A stretch of DNA of 50,539 nucleotides from an uncultured Lentisphaeria bacterium (GCA_949282965.1 CASDQW010000005.1:1-50539); one strand, 5' to 3'; numbered from the stretch's first letter, positions 1 through 9,272 are shown. Translations and numbers: made by a program. The notes: a model not told the origin generated them from the sequence alone.

Positions 1-2
1 GG

Positions 3-308
3 GCGCGGGCGCGCAAGGCGTTTCGGGCTGGCTCCCGGGCGGGGGGGGACCCGGGGCTGGTGACGAGCACGGGGCTCAACGCGGGGGTGGATGTGCCGGC
101 GGCGGGGGTGGGAATTGTGCTTTCCGGAAGCGGCAGCGTGCGCGAACACGTGCAGCGGCTGGGGCGGATTCTGCGTCCGGCGCCCGGCAAGGAGCAGGCG
201 GTGCTGTATGAATTGATCAGTGCCGGAACGTCGGAGGAAGGCGTGAGTGACCGGCGGCGCGACCATCGCGCATATCGGCGAAAAGAAGAGAGGGGGAGAA
301 CGTGCTGA
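3..308 (+). CDS. XPB-type superfamily 2 DNA helicase, C-terminal end (5' truncated by window)
   Basis: Only the last ~100 codons are present; the frame is open from base 3. The peptide contains a motif V-like stretch (STGLNAGVDVP) followed by a motif VI-like arginine finger region (QRLGRILRP), which is how the second RecA lobe of SF2 translocases ends. The tail (LYELISAGTSEE followed by SDRRRDH) is typical of the XPB/RAD25-like branch. The assignment is strengthened by the next gene, a Bax1/DUF790 nuclease that overlaps the stop codon by 7 bp; this pairing is known from archaea and some bacteria. The expected role is ATP-driven DNA unwinding in repair. The ATPase lobe lies outside the window, so Walker motifs cannot be checked. 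Confidence 0.8.
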   Translation, partial: ARARKAFRAGSRAGGDPGLVTSTGLNAGVDVPAAGVGIVLSGSGSVREHVQRLGRILRPAPGKEQAVLYELISAGTSEEGVSDRRRDHRAYRRKEERGRTC

Positions 309-1543
309 CCCGGCCATACATTCACTTCCGGCGGCGTGCCGGGAAGATTTTTCCGGTTTTTCTGAATCCGGAGGACGGTCGGCTTGCGGCGCTGGCGGAA
401 GAGCTGCTGCAGGTATACCGGAGCGGGGCGGAGGAACAGCTCCGGCGCGGCGAGCTGGAGGAACCGGTCGAAGCGCTGTGTCGCGGCAGCGGCATGACGG
501 AGGTGGCGGAGGCACTGACGAAACTGGTGGAGGACCGCTGCCTGTTTCATCCGGCGCAGGAGCTGGATTACCCGGCGGCGCGCCGGCGGCTGCTGGAGCG
601 GAGCGCCGCACTGCTGCTGCGCGAAGGAGATGCGGAAACGTATCAGCGCGCCTGGCGGGCGGATCCGGCGGCGGCGGTGTTCGGCGGCGGGGATTTATAC
701 GGAGATCTGCCGGAACATGAAGTGCTGGGCGGGTTTCGGGATCTCACGGCCCGGGAGCTGCTGGAACGTTATAATCTGGCCCAGGTGCAGGGCCTCTTGA
801 TGCGGGCACAGCGGCTGAAACTGCGGGTGTCGGATCCGGAAACGGGGGAATTGCGACGCTTCTTCAAATACCTGAAATTTTTCCGGCTGCTTGCGGAGAT
901 CCGCCGGGTGGACGCGGACACGCTGGAGCTGGAGATCAGCGGCCCATTTGCGATTTTTGCGAACAGCCGCAAATACGCCTTGCAGCTGGCGGGATTTTTC
1001 CCGGCCGCGGTGCTGCTGAAAAAATGGGCGCTGACCGCGGACATCCACTGGAACGACCGGGGGGAGGAGTGGCGTCTCGCCCTGGATGAGAGTTGCGGCC
1101 TGCGGTCGCATTACCGGAATTTTTCCAGCTATGTGCCGGAGGAAATCGCCATGTTTCACCGGCTTTTCCGGGAGAAGGTCCGGAGCTGGCAGGTGGCGGG
1201 GGAGACGCCGTTTATCGAAGGCACGGAGGGACGGGTGTTTTTCCCGGATCTGTGTTTCCGGCGGGCAGGGGGCGGGCCGACGGTGTATCTGGAGCTCTTC
1301 CACCGGTGGCACCGGACGGACCTGGAACGGCGCCTGGCGTTTCTCTCGGAACATCCGGAAATCCCCCTGCTGATCGGCGTGGACCGCGCGCTGGCCGACG
1401 AGTCCGTCTGCGCCGGATGGGCGGCACAATATCCGGGACTGGCGCCGCGGATGTTTCCATTCCGGGACTTTCCCGGTGTGGACCGGGTCCGGCGGTTGCT
1501 GGATGCCAACTTCCCGGAAACGGCGGAAGCTCTCTGCCGCTGA
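302..1543 (+). CDS. Bax1-like nuclease (DUF790 family), partner of XPB helicase
   Basis: A 413-residue protein starting at GTG 302, with a purine-rich ribosome site (291-298) just upstream; the start overlaps the helicase stop, so the two are probably translationally coupled. The N-terminal part has the Leu/Arg/Glu-rich helical character of DUF790 proteins. The C-terminal part carries a restriction-enzyme-like acidic pair: Asp316 in FPDLCF and Glu331 in YLELFHRWH, matching the PD...E core expected for the Bax1 nuclease domain. In archaea Bax1 binds XPB and cuts DNA next to the unwound bubble. Here the role is inferred from family and neighbourhood. The gene is full length with no internal disruption. 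Confidence 0.78.
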   Translation: MLTRPYIHFRRRAGKIFPVFLNPEDGRLAALAEELLQVYRSGAEEQLRRGELEEPVEALCRGSGMTEVAEALTKLVEDRCLFHPAQELDYPAARRRLLERSAALLLREGDAETYQRAWRADPAAAVFGGGDLYGDLPEHEVLGGFRDLTARELLERYNLAQVQGLLMRAQRLKLRVSDPETGELRRFFKYLKFFRLLAEIRRVDADTLELEISGPFAIFANSRKYALQLAGFFPAAVLLKKWALTADIHWNDRGEEWRLALDESCGLRSHYRNFSSYVPEEIAMFHRLFREKVRSWQVAGETPFIEGTEGRVFFPDLCFRRAGGGPTVYLELFHRWHRTDLERRLAFLSEHPEIPLLIGVDRALADESVCAGWAAQYPGLAPRMFPFRDFPGVDRVRRLLDANFPETAEALCR

Positions 1544-1565
1544 TTTCTTTTTCCTGTGTTCCCAC

Positions 1566-1597
1566 AAAAAAAAGCCCGGCCGGAAACCGGCCGGGCG
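1566..1597 (-). terminator. Rho-independent terminator of the 1616-6226 gene
   Basis: On the minus strand this reads as a perfect 10-bp GC stem (GCCCGGCCGG, loop TTT, CCGGCCGGGC; bases 1597-1575) followed at once by nine T residues (1574-1566). It starts about 19 bases after the stop codon of the minus-strand gene. The plus-strand gene ending at 1543 lies on its other side, so read-through from that side would meet the stem without a T tract. Confidence 0.93.
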
Positions 1598-1615
1598 CAA
1601 CGGAGTTCGATCCGT

Positions 1616-4600
1616 TTACGGCAGAGGAAACGCCGCCAGCGTTTTGGCTTCGGTGCCGACGACCACCCGGCCTTCACCGGCGGTGATGACCGTGGGCGTG
1701 CCGTTGAGCCTGGCCTGCGCGATGACCTTGCCCGAGGCGTCAAGAATCAGGAGCGTGCCGGGACAGCCGACGGCAATGCGGACGCCCTTCGGCGTCGGGA
1801 TGGCCGTCATGACGGTCGGCGCGCCCGGCAGCCGGGCGAGCCACCGGGTCTGGAGCTGATCGTCAAAGGCGATGACGCATTCCCGCCGGTATGCGAGGAG
1901 AATTTCCTTGACGCCGTCGCCGTTGAGATCACAGACGACGATGGCGCGACTGTTGCTGCCGGTAAGCGCGTTGAGGCCGTAACGCGGACTGGCGGCGACG
2001 AGTCCGGGGCCGAGTTCGGCGTCCGCGATCGTTTTTCCGGCGCGATCCCAGAGCATCAGCCGGTTCTGGGAGCCGTTGAAGGCGCCGAGCAGCCGGACCG
2101 GTCCGTCCGGACGGAGCTGAACCGGGATGGTCGGCGCCCTGCCGATGGAGCTGAAGCCGAACGAGCCCATATTCGTACCGTCATGTGCCTGATACATGCC
2201 CCGGTATTGCTGCTGGAGTTTGCCCTTGGCGTCGGCAAAGATGACGTAGGAATTCGGACTGCCGCCCATCTGGCGCGAACCGAGCACTTCGGCCGTTTTC
2301 CCTTCGGCGGCGGGAAGCGCGGCAAGATCGGTGACCGCGCCCCAGGTCTGCCAGAAACGTCCCCGCAGTTTTCCCTGCGCGTCAAGCACCTCAACGGTAC
2401 CGGCGCTGCCGACGTAGAGCAGTTCCTCACCCGGGATCAGTTCCGCCGCAGTCAGGGCGTAAATGCCGGGCAGAGCGCTTTTGAACCAGTAGTACTTGGC
2501 GCTGGCCACCAGTTCCGGAGCCATTTCGGAGGTGAATTCCCAGCGGACTTGGCCGTCGAGCGAGCAGGCGAGGAGTTTTTCATTGCGGCAGCCGATCAGC
2601 AGCAGTTTTTCCTTCGGCCACCAGAAGAGGGCGCCGACCGTGTCCGGAGCGGGAATGCTCAGGAGCCTTTTGCCGGAGAAATCATAGAGTTCCACCGCTT
2701 TTCCGGCGGCGACGGCGAACAGATTCCGACCATCGTCGCGAATGTCCGCTGCGCAACCGGCGGCGCCGGGCAGGGAGATTTGCCAGTTCGCCCTGATTTC
2801 GGGAGCGTCGACCCGCATTTTTTCGGGGCTTTTCTTGGCCGCCAGAATGCGGTTGACTTCCGCAGTCAGTTCAGCGGCGGAAAACAGCCGGAAGCCGGGA
2901 ACCGTGGTTTCGCTGATTTTGCCGTCCGGCTCCTGGATGATCAGTTTTCCGGAGGTGGCGTCGTAATCGAAAGCCACCGGTTCGTTCCGCTGGAACAGGC
3001 CGGGCACTTCCGCCACCCGGAAGCCGAAAAGATGATCGGTTTCGGCCAGCAGGAAGCCGCCGTCCTTTTCCGGGATCAGCAGGGCCGGTTCGGGGAGCAG
3101 CAGGGCGGTTTTGCCGTCCAGTTCGGCGGCGGAGGAGCGTTGGTCATCCGGCGCGCCGCTCCGCAGAACGGTGGCAAAATCAATGGGTTTGCCGGCCCGG
3201 CCCGGCTCTTCGCGGGTAAAGCACATGGCCTGCCCGGAGGAACCGTTCTGAGCGCTGACCGTGTTTTTCACCGGCAGCGCGGAGAAAGAGGTGGCCAGCA
3301 CGTAGCCGTCGGCATCCGGATTGAAGTCCGGCGTGGTGCCGGAAATGCCGAGCACGGTCAGATAGGCGGACTGGCTGCCTTTCGGAGTGGAAAGGATTTC
3401 GAATTCGACCAGATGCTTTCCGGCGGCGAGTTCGCCGTCCCACAGTTTCACCTGCTGCACCCGGTAGCCGGGGGTCAGATGGTCGATTTCCGGGACGACG
3501 GTTTTGCCGTCCAGAAGGATGCGGACCTTGCCGCGCAGCGAATTATGGCCGATGAGATAGGCGTAGAGTTTCAGTTTTTCGGTTTTCTTCAATTCGAAGG
3601 GCACGGGGATTTTGTCGCCGACCCGGAGTCCGGAGAACCCGGCGCAGTTGAGGAATCCCGAGAAATACTTCGTGGGATGATCTACCCGTGCGAGCAGTTC
3701 CGTGCTGTCGATGCTGATCGGTACCTGAGGCGACTGCGGCGGGATCCGGCTCTGGCCGTGCAGCACGAAGTCCCCCTGCGGGGTGATGGTCGTGCGGCTG
3801 CCGGAGAGGCTTTCCCAGTTGTTTTCGATAAGCGTGCTCTGATTGTCGGTGCGCGGCACGACGCGGTCTACGGCGAGCAGGAACCGGTTGTCGCGCAGGA
3901 TCAGGGTGCGGGTCCAGTCGTGGTCGTTGAAGTCCGGAATGAATCCCTGGATGAACGCGGTGGCGCCGGTTTTCCCCTGTTTCATGATTTTGGAATAGAA
4001 GCTCTTGCGGCCGGTGGCGATGCCGTTCCGGTAGAGGTGGAGCTGATTGTGATAGCCGCGCAGCACCGGAATCCCGTTCAGCCGGAAACTGGCGATGTTG
4101 AAGTTATGGAAGGGATTGCGGCCGCCGGTTTCATATTTGGTGTCCAGCAGCAGGAAGTCGCCGGAGCCGTTCCGGTTCTGCCGGTAGGTCACCAGCTCGA
4201 CGACATCCTCCGGCTTCACTTCCGGCGGCAGGAAGGGATAGTCCATGTCCCCGGCGTCGAACGCCGGATGCACGAACGCGCCGGCCATCTTCTGCAAACT
4301 GTCGTTCCGATAGGTCTTCTTCGGCCAGTAGGACTGGCCGAGGCGGAAGGTGCGGTCCGACTCCGGCACCTTGAGTGCCAGCAGCTGAACGAAGGCCTGA
4401 TCGTCGAGCAGATACGCCAGTTGGCCGAGATAACTCGGGCCGGCATAGGCCAGGGCCCAGTCACCGGGCGCGAGGTCGCTGTGCATCAGGAGGGTTTCAC
4501 CGTAGACGCGGATGGCCGGATTGTTTTCATAGCGGCGCCCGCCGGAAAGCGTGGCGTAGGTGATCATCGGTTCGGTGAAGGTGGAATACCACATCATCGT

Positions 4601-6226
4601 GCCGATATTCAAGGCCGCGGAACGTTCCAGCGGCGCGAAGATGTTGGCAATGCAGCGCATTCCCTCTTCGCTGTCGCGGCAGGGGTAGTAGCGGTTGAAA
4701 TAGTCCGCCACCACGTACACGCTCAGTGCTTCCCAGAGGTAATGGCGGTCCTGCAGACGCTGATGCGGTTTCTGTGCGTCGAAAATGTGATAACCGCCCT
4801 GATAACCGAATGTACGCCAGAAGTTGAGCTGTTCATAGAACTTTTTCGTGACCGCGACACGCTGTTCCTGAGTGAAGTAAGGACTTTCCTCGACCATGTC
4901 CCAGTACAGCATCATGCGGATGGAGCGGTAGTGATAGGGCTTGACCAGCGGATCGCGGGCGTCGTCGTAATCCTCGTCGTCCTTGCGCAGCTGCTCGACC
5001 GTTTCCGGCGAGGGGAAGGCCAGACGCAGAAATTCCTTCGCATATTTTTCCTCGCCGGTCATGTAGAGCAGAGCGAGGTTTTTGCTGATCCGGTTCCAGC
5101 CGAACGTGCTGTCCCAGACCGGGACGGTGTAGGCGTCCTCCGGAATCCGGGTGCCGGCGGGGAGCTGAATGTCCGCCAGATAGCCGAGCGTTAAATCTTT
5201 TCCTTTCGGCTGCGCGGCGATCCGTTCCGCCAGTTTTTTCACCGCGGCGGCGGTGCCCGCGTCGTCGCTGCCGCCGGCGGCGATGACGTTGAATTTGTCG
5301 CCGAAGGGATTGTGAATGCTGCGCACCACATGGCCGCCCACGCCGGGATAACGGGCGTCGAGGATCACCTGATGCCGCATGTACAGTTTTTCCAGCGCCT
5401 GATTGGTGTCGCGAGAACCGATCATGATGAGATTTTGGTCAAGCGAGGAGAGGTCGCGCAGGGGGCGGTCGTTCAGCACCGGCAGTGCGACGCCGGTTTT
5501 TTCCCGGATGGCCGTGTTGAGCTGCTGTGCCAGCTGCCGGTCGGAGGGGCGTTCGGAGACGACGATGGCGGCCGCCGGGGCGCCGTTCCGGACCAGCGCG
5601 GTGTCAATGCACATGTCGCGTGGAGTGATTTCCAGTGAGTTGAAGTCGATGCGCGGATCGCCTTTGGGCGCGGGAATGGGTTCCGGGGAGCTCTGCAGCA
5701 GGAAGTCATCCAGGATGACCGCGCCGGTCGCCTTGCGCCCGGAGTAGATGTAAATCCGGCCGCCGGTGGCGTTCGGCGGTGCCTGGAGTTCGGTGGAGAA
5801 CGTGGCGTAATGCCGGTCGTCCGGCGCGGCCATCGCGATGCTGGCGTTCAGCGGGCGTTCGTTCGGACGGAAAAAGGAGATCTGCAGGAAAAAGGTGGAT
5901 CGTTCCGTTCCCGGCGGCAGCTTGGCCCGGACGGTGGCCCGGTAATACTCGCCTGATTTGAATGGGAATGTCCGGCAGATGCCGATTTCCCCGTCGTCGG
6001 TGACGTCGCGCAGCCGCACGGCGCGGCCGGAACGGTCGGGCACGACTTCGATGGTGCCTCCCTTGGCCCACTGCTGGTAATAGCTCCAGCCGATGGGAAC
6101 GTTAAGGGGGGCAACGGGATCCCCCTGATCGAAGTTGTCCTCCACCAGCGTAGTGACGGGAGCTGCGGCGAGCGTCCCCGACCAGGCCGCGGCCAGAAGC
6201 ACGGCGGCGAACAGGAGTCGTTTCAT
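1616..6226 (-). CDS. Very large secreted protein: CBM-like, lyase-like toroid and C-terminal beta-propeller
   Basis: A 1536-residue protein with a clear signal peptide (residues 1 to about 22, ending ...SGTLAAAP). Residues ~25-180 look like a jelly-roll carbohydrate-binding domain. Residues ~190-370 resemble the small alpha/beta domain often placed before glycosidase cores. Residues ~370-830 are rich in Trp/Tyr helices, like an alpha/alpha toroid, followed by a beta-rich block with a heparinase-like NPFHNFNIASF patch. The last ~450 residues hold propeller-like blades (repeated VYSFDG/LLIGC-type strands and DLNGDGVKEILLAYR, an FG-GAP-like calcium motif). It is probably an exported or cell-surface polysaccharide-degrading or -binding protein. 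Start is supported by AGAAAGGA upstream. No family can be named with certainty and no catalytic residues are proven. Confidence 0.72.
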   Translation of the reverse strand: MKRLLFAAVLLAAAWSGTLAAAPVTTLVEDNFDQGDPVAPLNVPIGWSYYQQWAKGGTIEVVPDRSGRAVRLRDVTDDGEIGICRTFPFKSGEYYRATVRAKLPPGTERSTFFLQISFFRPNERPLNASIAMAAPDDRHYATFSTELQAPPNATGGRIYIYSGRKATGAVILDDFLLQSSPEPIPAPKGDPRIDFNSLEITPRDMCIDTALVRNGAPAAAIVVSERPSDRQLAQQLNTAIREKTGVALPVLNDRPLRDLSSLDQNLIMIGSRDTNQALEKLYMRHQVILDARYPGVGGHVVRSIHNPFGDKFNVIAAGGSDDAGTAAAVKKLAERIAAQPKGKDLTLGYLADIQLPAGTRIPEDAYTVPVWDSTFGWNRISKNLALLYMTGEEKYAKEFLRLAFPSPETVEQLRKDDEDYDDARDPLVKPYHYRSIRMMLYWDMVEESPYFTQEQRVAVTKKFYEQLNFWRTFGYQGGYHIFDAQKPHQRLQDRHYLWEALSVYVVADYFNRYYPCRDSEEGMRCIANIFAPLERSAALNIGTMMWYSTFTEPMITYATLSGGRRYENNPAIRVYGETLLMHSDLAPGDWALAYAGPSYLGQLAYLLDDQAFVQLLALKVPESDRTFRLGQSYWPKKTYRNDSLQKMAGAFVHPAFDAGDMDYPFLPPEVKPEDVVELVTYRQNRNGSGDFLLLDTKYETGGRNPFHNFNIASFRLNGIPVLRGYHNQLHLYRNGIATGRKSFYSKIMKQGKTGATAFIQGFIPDFNDHDWTRTLILRDNRFLLAVDRVVPRTDNQSTLIENNWESLSGSRTTITPQGDFVLHGQSRIPPQSPQVPISIDSTELLARVDHPTKYFSGFLNCAGFSGLRVGDKIPVPFELKKTEKLKLYAYLIGHNSLRGKVRILLDGKTVVPEIDHLTPGYRVQQVKLWDGELAAGKHLVEFEILSTPKGSQSAYLTVLGISGTTPDFNPDADGYVLATSFSALPVKNTVSAQNGSSGQAMCFTREEPGRAGKPIDFATVLRSGAPDDQRSSAAELDGKTALLLPEPALLIPEKDGGFLLAETDHLFGFRVAEVPGLFQRNEPVAFDYDATSGKLIIQEPDGKISETTVPGFRLFSAAELTAEVNRILAAKKSPEKMRVDAPEIRANWQISLPGAAGCAADIRDDGRNLFAVAAGKAVELYDFSGKRLLSIPAPDTVGALFWWPKEKLLLIGCRNEKLLACSLDGQVRWEFTSEMAPELVASAKYYWFKSALPGIYALTAAELIPGEELLYVGSAGTVEVLDAQGKLRGRFWQTWGAVTDLAALPAAEGKTAEVLGSRQMGGSPNSYVIFADAKGKLQQQYRGMYQAHDGTNMGSFGFSSIGRAPTIPVQLRPDGPVRLLGAFNGSQNRLMLWDRAGKTIADAELGPGLVAASPRYGLNALTGSNSRAIVVCDLNGDGVKEILLAYRRECVIAFDDQLQTRWLARLPGAPTVMTAIPTPKGVRIAVGCPGTLLILDASGKVIAQARLNGTPTVITAGEGRVVVGTEAKTLAAFPLP

Positions 6227-6265
6227 TCGGTCTGTCCTTTCTCGTTTCGTTTTGGTGTTGTTTTT

Positions 6266-6292
6266 ATTATACTGGAAATAAGGATATGAAAA
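6266..6292 (-). promoter_or_regulatory. Candidate promoter of the large secreted protein
   Basis: The minus strand carries a perfect TATAAT (6271-6266), 40 bases upstream of the start codon, inside an AT-rich block. The upstream hexamer is weak (TTTTCA at 15 bp). An adjacent perfect inverted repeat, TTATGA-N6-TCATAA (6303-6320), could be an operator. Confidence 0.45.
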
Positions 6293-6377
6293 ATTGTATT
6301 TTTTATGATTTATTTCATAATTATAAGGACACGCACCATGGTGAAGATTTTACAACCGGCCTGGGGAAATGTCAAGA

Positions 6378-6452
6378 GTTCCGAAAATATGGAACACTTG
6401 GTTACGGTTTTCCGGCGGTTTCGGACAGGAATGAAAAAAAACGTTCTGGAAC
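6378..6452. promoter_or_regulatory. Pair of GTTC...GAAC inverted repeats in the divergent intergenic region
   Basis: Two related palindromes lie between the divergent genes: GTTCC-N8-GGAAC (6378-6395) and GTTC-TG-GAAC (6443-6452). A TATATT hexamer (6477-6482) that could serve the plus-strand glycosidase follows. The 314-base gap (6227-6540) holds no other gene: the reading frame upstream of 6541 is open but has no coding character. These sites are candidate regulator operators; no regulator gene lies alongside. Confidence 0.35.
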
Positions 6453-6540
6453 TGTGGAAAAAGTTTTCGGCGGCGGTATATTGAACGAAAATGAAAAAAC
6501 GGAAGAGTCCGTGCAAATTTCAGATGAAAGGGGAAACCGC

Positions 6541-8202
6541 ATGAAACTCAATATTCGACCGGTCAGCTCTCTGGAAAAAGTGTTCCTGGACGAGGAATTG
6601 CGCGCACCGGCGCTGCATTCCGGCAGTGCGGCGCGGGGCGAAGTGTATTCCTTTCAGGTCGCGGTGCGCAGCGAGCGCGAGGACGGGGTCTGTACCGCGT
6701 ACGGCCTGGAAGTCGCGGCATCAAGCAACCTGCCGGTGGAGGTGCGGGAGGTGGTGTCCGTGCCCAACCGGGTGCCGCAGCTGCAGGATGATCCGTACAT
6801 GCTGCGCGACCGTCCGGGGCTTTATCCCGATGCGCTGCGGCCGTTGCGCGACGGTTTCTGGCGGCTGCCGGGAGATCAATGGCGGGCGCTGTGGGTGACG
6901 GTCCGGGTGCCGGATGATTGCACGCCGGGCGCGTACGAAGTGAAGATCACGCTGGCCGACGCCGGCATGGATCAACGGACCATGGGGACCGGGAAGGATG
7001 CGGTCGACACGGTATTCCGGCTGGAAGTGCTGCCGTTTTCGCTGCCGGAGCAGACGCTGCTGCGCTACGAATGGTTTCACGTGGACTGTCTGGCCACCTA
7101 TTACGGGGTGCCGTGCTGGAGTGAAAAACATTGGCAGATCGTTGAAAATTTCGTGCGCTGCGGCGCCGACCACGGTTTGAACGTGCTGCTGACGCCCTTG
7201 TGGACGCCGCCGCTGGATACGGCGATCGGCTGGGAACGGCCCACCACGCAGCTGCTGCGGATCTCCAGGAACGGCGACCGTTATACGTTCGACTTTTCTT
7301 TGCTGGAGCGTTATATCGAACTCGGGCAGCGGTGCGGGATCACTCATTTCGCCATGTCGCACGCCTTCACCCAGTGGGGGGCGAAGGCGACGCCGAAGAT
7401 CGTCGCCGTGGTTGACGGCGTGGAGAAACGGATTTTCGGCTGGGATGTTCCGTCCGACGATCCGACGTATGCCGATTTCCTTCGGCAACTGATGCCGGAA
7501 CTGCTGGCGTTCTTCCGGAAACGGGGACTGGAAAAGAATGTTTTCTTCTCGGTTTCCGACGAGCCGAGTGAAGAGAACATCGACAGCTATTCCAAGGCTT
7601 CGGCACTGTTGAATTCCGTCATTGAAGGCGCTCCGACGGTGGAGGCGCTCTCCAGTTTCGAATTCTACAAGCGCGGCCTGGTCCGGCGACCGGTGCCGGC
7701 GAACAACCATATCGAACCCTTCGTCGGTCAGACACCGGAACTCTGGACCTATTACTGCGTAGGGCAGGAGAAGTTGGTGCCGAACCGCTTCTGCGCCATG
7801 CCGTCGGCCCGGAACCGGATCATGGGGGTGATGTTCTACTGTTACGACATCGTGGGATTCCTGCAATGGGGATTCAACTTTTATAATTCACAGTATTCGC
7901 TGTATCCGGTTGATCCGTGGAACGACACCAATGCCGGAAACTGGGTGCCCGCGGGAGATCCCTTCATCGTCTATCCGGGACCGGACGGAGTACCGTACGA
8001 TTCGCTGCGGCATGAGGTGTTTTTCGAGGCGATTCAGGACCTGCGGGCGCTCCGGGCGCTGGAACGGAAGATCGGGCGGGCGGCGGTACTGGCTCTGTTG
8101 CACGAAGGACTGGATTACCGGATCACGATGACGGATTATCCCCGGAGCGCCGACTGGCTGCTGGGGATGCGCGAACGGGTCAACCGGGCGCTGGCGGAGT
8201 GA
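6541..8202 (+). CDS. GH123-like glycosidase (DUF4091 domain protein)
   Basis: A 553-residue protein from ATG 6541, chosen because an AGGGGA ribosome site sits just upstream; the frame is open 255 bases further but that part is AT-rich and not protein-like. The N-terminal ~165 residues are beta-rich, and the rest is a TIM-barrel-like domain. The sequence FSVSDEPSEEN places an Asp340-Glu341 pair where GH123 N-acetyl-beta-galactosaminidases keep the Asp/Glu used in substrate-assisted catalysis. The C-terminal motif FLQWGFNFY and the final helical HEVFFEAIQDLRALRALE block are typical of DUF4091 proteins. There is no signal peptide, so it probably acts in the cytoplasm on an imported oligosaccharide. 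The exact sugar specificity cannot be read. Confidence 0.8.
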   Translation: MKLNIRPVSSLEKVFLDEELRAPALHSGSAARGEVYSFQVAVRSEREDGVCTAYGLEVAASSNLPVEVREVVSVPNRVPQLQDDPYMLRDRPGLYPDALRPLRDGFWRLPGDQWRALWVTVRVPDDCTPGAYEVKITLADAGMDQRTMGTGKDAVDTVFRLEVLPFSLPEQTLLRYEWFHVDCLATYYGVPCWSEKHWQIVENFVRCGADHGLNVLLTPLWTPPLDTAIGWERPTTQLLRISRNGDRYTFDFSLLERYIELGQRCGITHFAMSHAFTQWGAKATPKIVAVVDGVEKRIFGWDVPSDDPTYADFLRQLMPELLAFFRKRGLEKNVFFSVSDEPSEENIDSYSKASALLNSVIEGAPTVEALSSFEFYKRGLVRRPVPANNHIEPFVGQTPELWTYYCVGQEKLVPNRFCAMPSARNRIMGVMFYCYDIVGFLQWGFNFYNSQYSLYPVDPWNDTNAGNWVPAGDPFIVYPGPDGVPYDSLRHEVFFEAIQDLRALRALERKIGRAAVLALLHEGLDYRITMTDYPRSADWLLGMRERVNRALAE

Positions 8203-8272
8203 CGGGCGGCGGCCCGTGAACATGAATGGGCAGCATCATGAAGAAGAGAGAAAGGACGGATTTTTTATTGCG

Positions 8273-9271
8273 ATGATGATGGATGTGGTGATTTGCGGAT
8301 TCGGACAGATCGGACGCATGTTGTTCCGGCATTGGGCCGGATCCGAGCTTTTCCGGGTAGTGGGGGTGATCGATGCCGACCCGGAGCTGGCGGGCAGGGA
8401 AGTCGATTCTCTGGCCGGAGTGGAAACCGGAAGCGAACTGAAAGTGGTGTCCTCGGTGCGTGAATGTGTCCGAGGACAGGTGGCGGTGGTAACCACCGTT
8501 TCCGCCGCGGAAGGGGCGGCGCCTGTAATTCTGGAACTGGCGGCGGCGGGAATGTCGGTGGTGACGACCTGCGAGGAACTATCCTGGCCGTACCGGAGGC
8601 ATCCGGAACTCGCCCGGTGGCTGGATGCCGCCGCCCGGGACGCGGGGGTGGCGATTCTGGCCACGGGGATCAACCCGGGGTTTCTGATGGATCTGGTGCC
8701 GGTGATGCTGTCGGCGGCGAGTTCGCGCATCGAACACGTGCTGGTTGAACGCATTCAGGATGCGTCTCCGCGTCGAATGCAGTTCCAGCGCAAAATCGGC
8801 GCGGGCCTGACACCGGAGGAATTTCGGGCGCGGGAGGCGGCGGGAACGCTGCGCCATGTCGGCCTGCCCGAGTCGGTGGATTTCATCGCCGCGGCGCTGG
8901 GATGGGATTTGGCCGAAGTGGCGGAGGAACTCCAGCCGGTGATGGCGGATGGCGACGTGAACATTCCCGGCGCCATTCCGGTGCGTGCCGGGGAGGCCCG
9001 CGGCGTACGCCAGATCGGGCGGGGCATTACCGCGGACGGGCGGACGGTGATTACCCTGGAATTCGTTGCCGCGATCGGCGAACCGGATCCCTGCGACCGG
9101 GTGACGATTCGCGGAGTCCCGGCTATCGAAAGCACCATTCGCGGCGGCGTGAACGGCGATCAGGGCACCTGCGCCATGGTCAGCGCCACCGTGCGGCGAC
9201 TGGGGCGGGGCGGTTTCACCGGTTTTATGACCATGCTGGATCTGCCGCCGGCGGGCGGCTGCGGAGTCTGA
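8273..9271 (+). CDS. DapB-like NAD(P)-dependent dehydrogenase (2,4-diaminopentanoate dehydrogenase-like)
   Basis: A ~332-residue Rossmann oxidoreductase. The nucleotide-binding loop is VVICGFGQIGR at the very N terminus; TTCEELSWPYRRHPELA and ATGINPGFLMDLVP follow, a pattern shared with the dihydrodipicolinate-reductase-like family that includes diaminopentanoate dehydrogenase of ornithine fermentation. The start is uncertain: ATG 8273 puts the beta-strand at the N terminus, but the best ribosome site (AAAGGA, 8251-8256) is 16 bases away; GTG 8216 or ATG 8222 in the same frame are alternatives. True DapB is shorter (~270) and has an SHHxxK motif that is absent here, so lysine synthesis is unlikely. 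The following glycosyltransferase starts one base after its stop. Confidence 0.7.
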   Translation: MMMDVVICGFGQIGRMLFRHWAGSELFRVVGVIDADPELAGREVDSLAGVETGSELKVVSSVRECVRGQVAVVTTVSAAEGAAPVILELAAAGMSVVTTCEELSWPYRRHPELARWLDAAARDAGVAILATGINPGFLMDLVPVMLSAASSRIEHVLVERIQDASPRRMQFQRKIGAGLTPEEFRAREAAGTLRHVGLPESVDFIAAALGWDLAEVAEELQPVMADGDVNIPGAIPVRAGEARGVRQIGRGITADGRTVITLEFVAAIGEPDPCDRVTIRGVPAIESTIRGGVNGDQGTCAMVSATVRRLGRGGFTGFMTMLDLPPAGGCGV

Positions 9272-9272
9272 G

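Noticed and set aside
1556..5194. 1212-codon plus-strand open frame
   Set aside because: It is antisense to the large secreted protein, has no ribosome site, and shows the His/Arg/Gly-rich composition of a GC-rich shadow frame.
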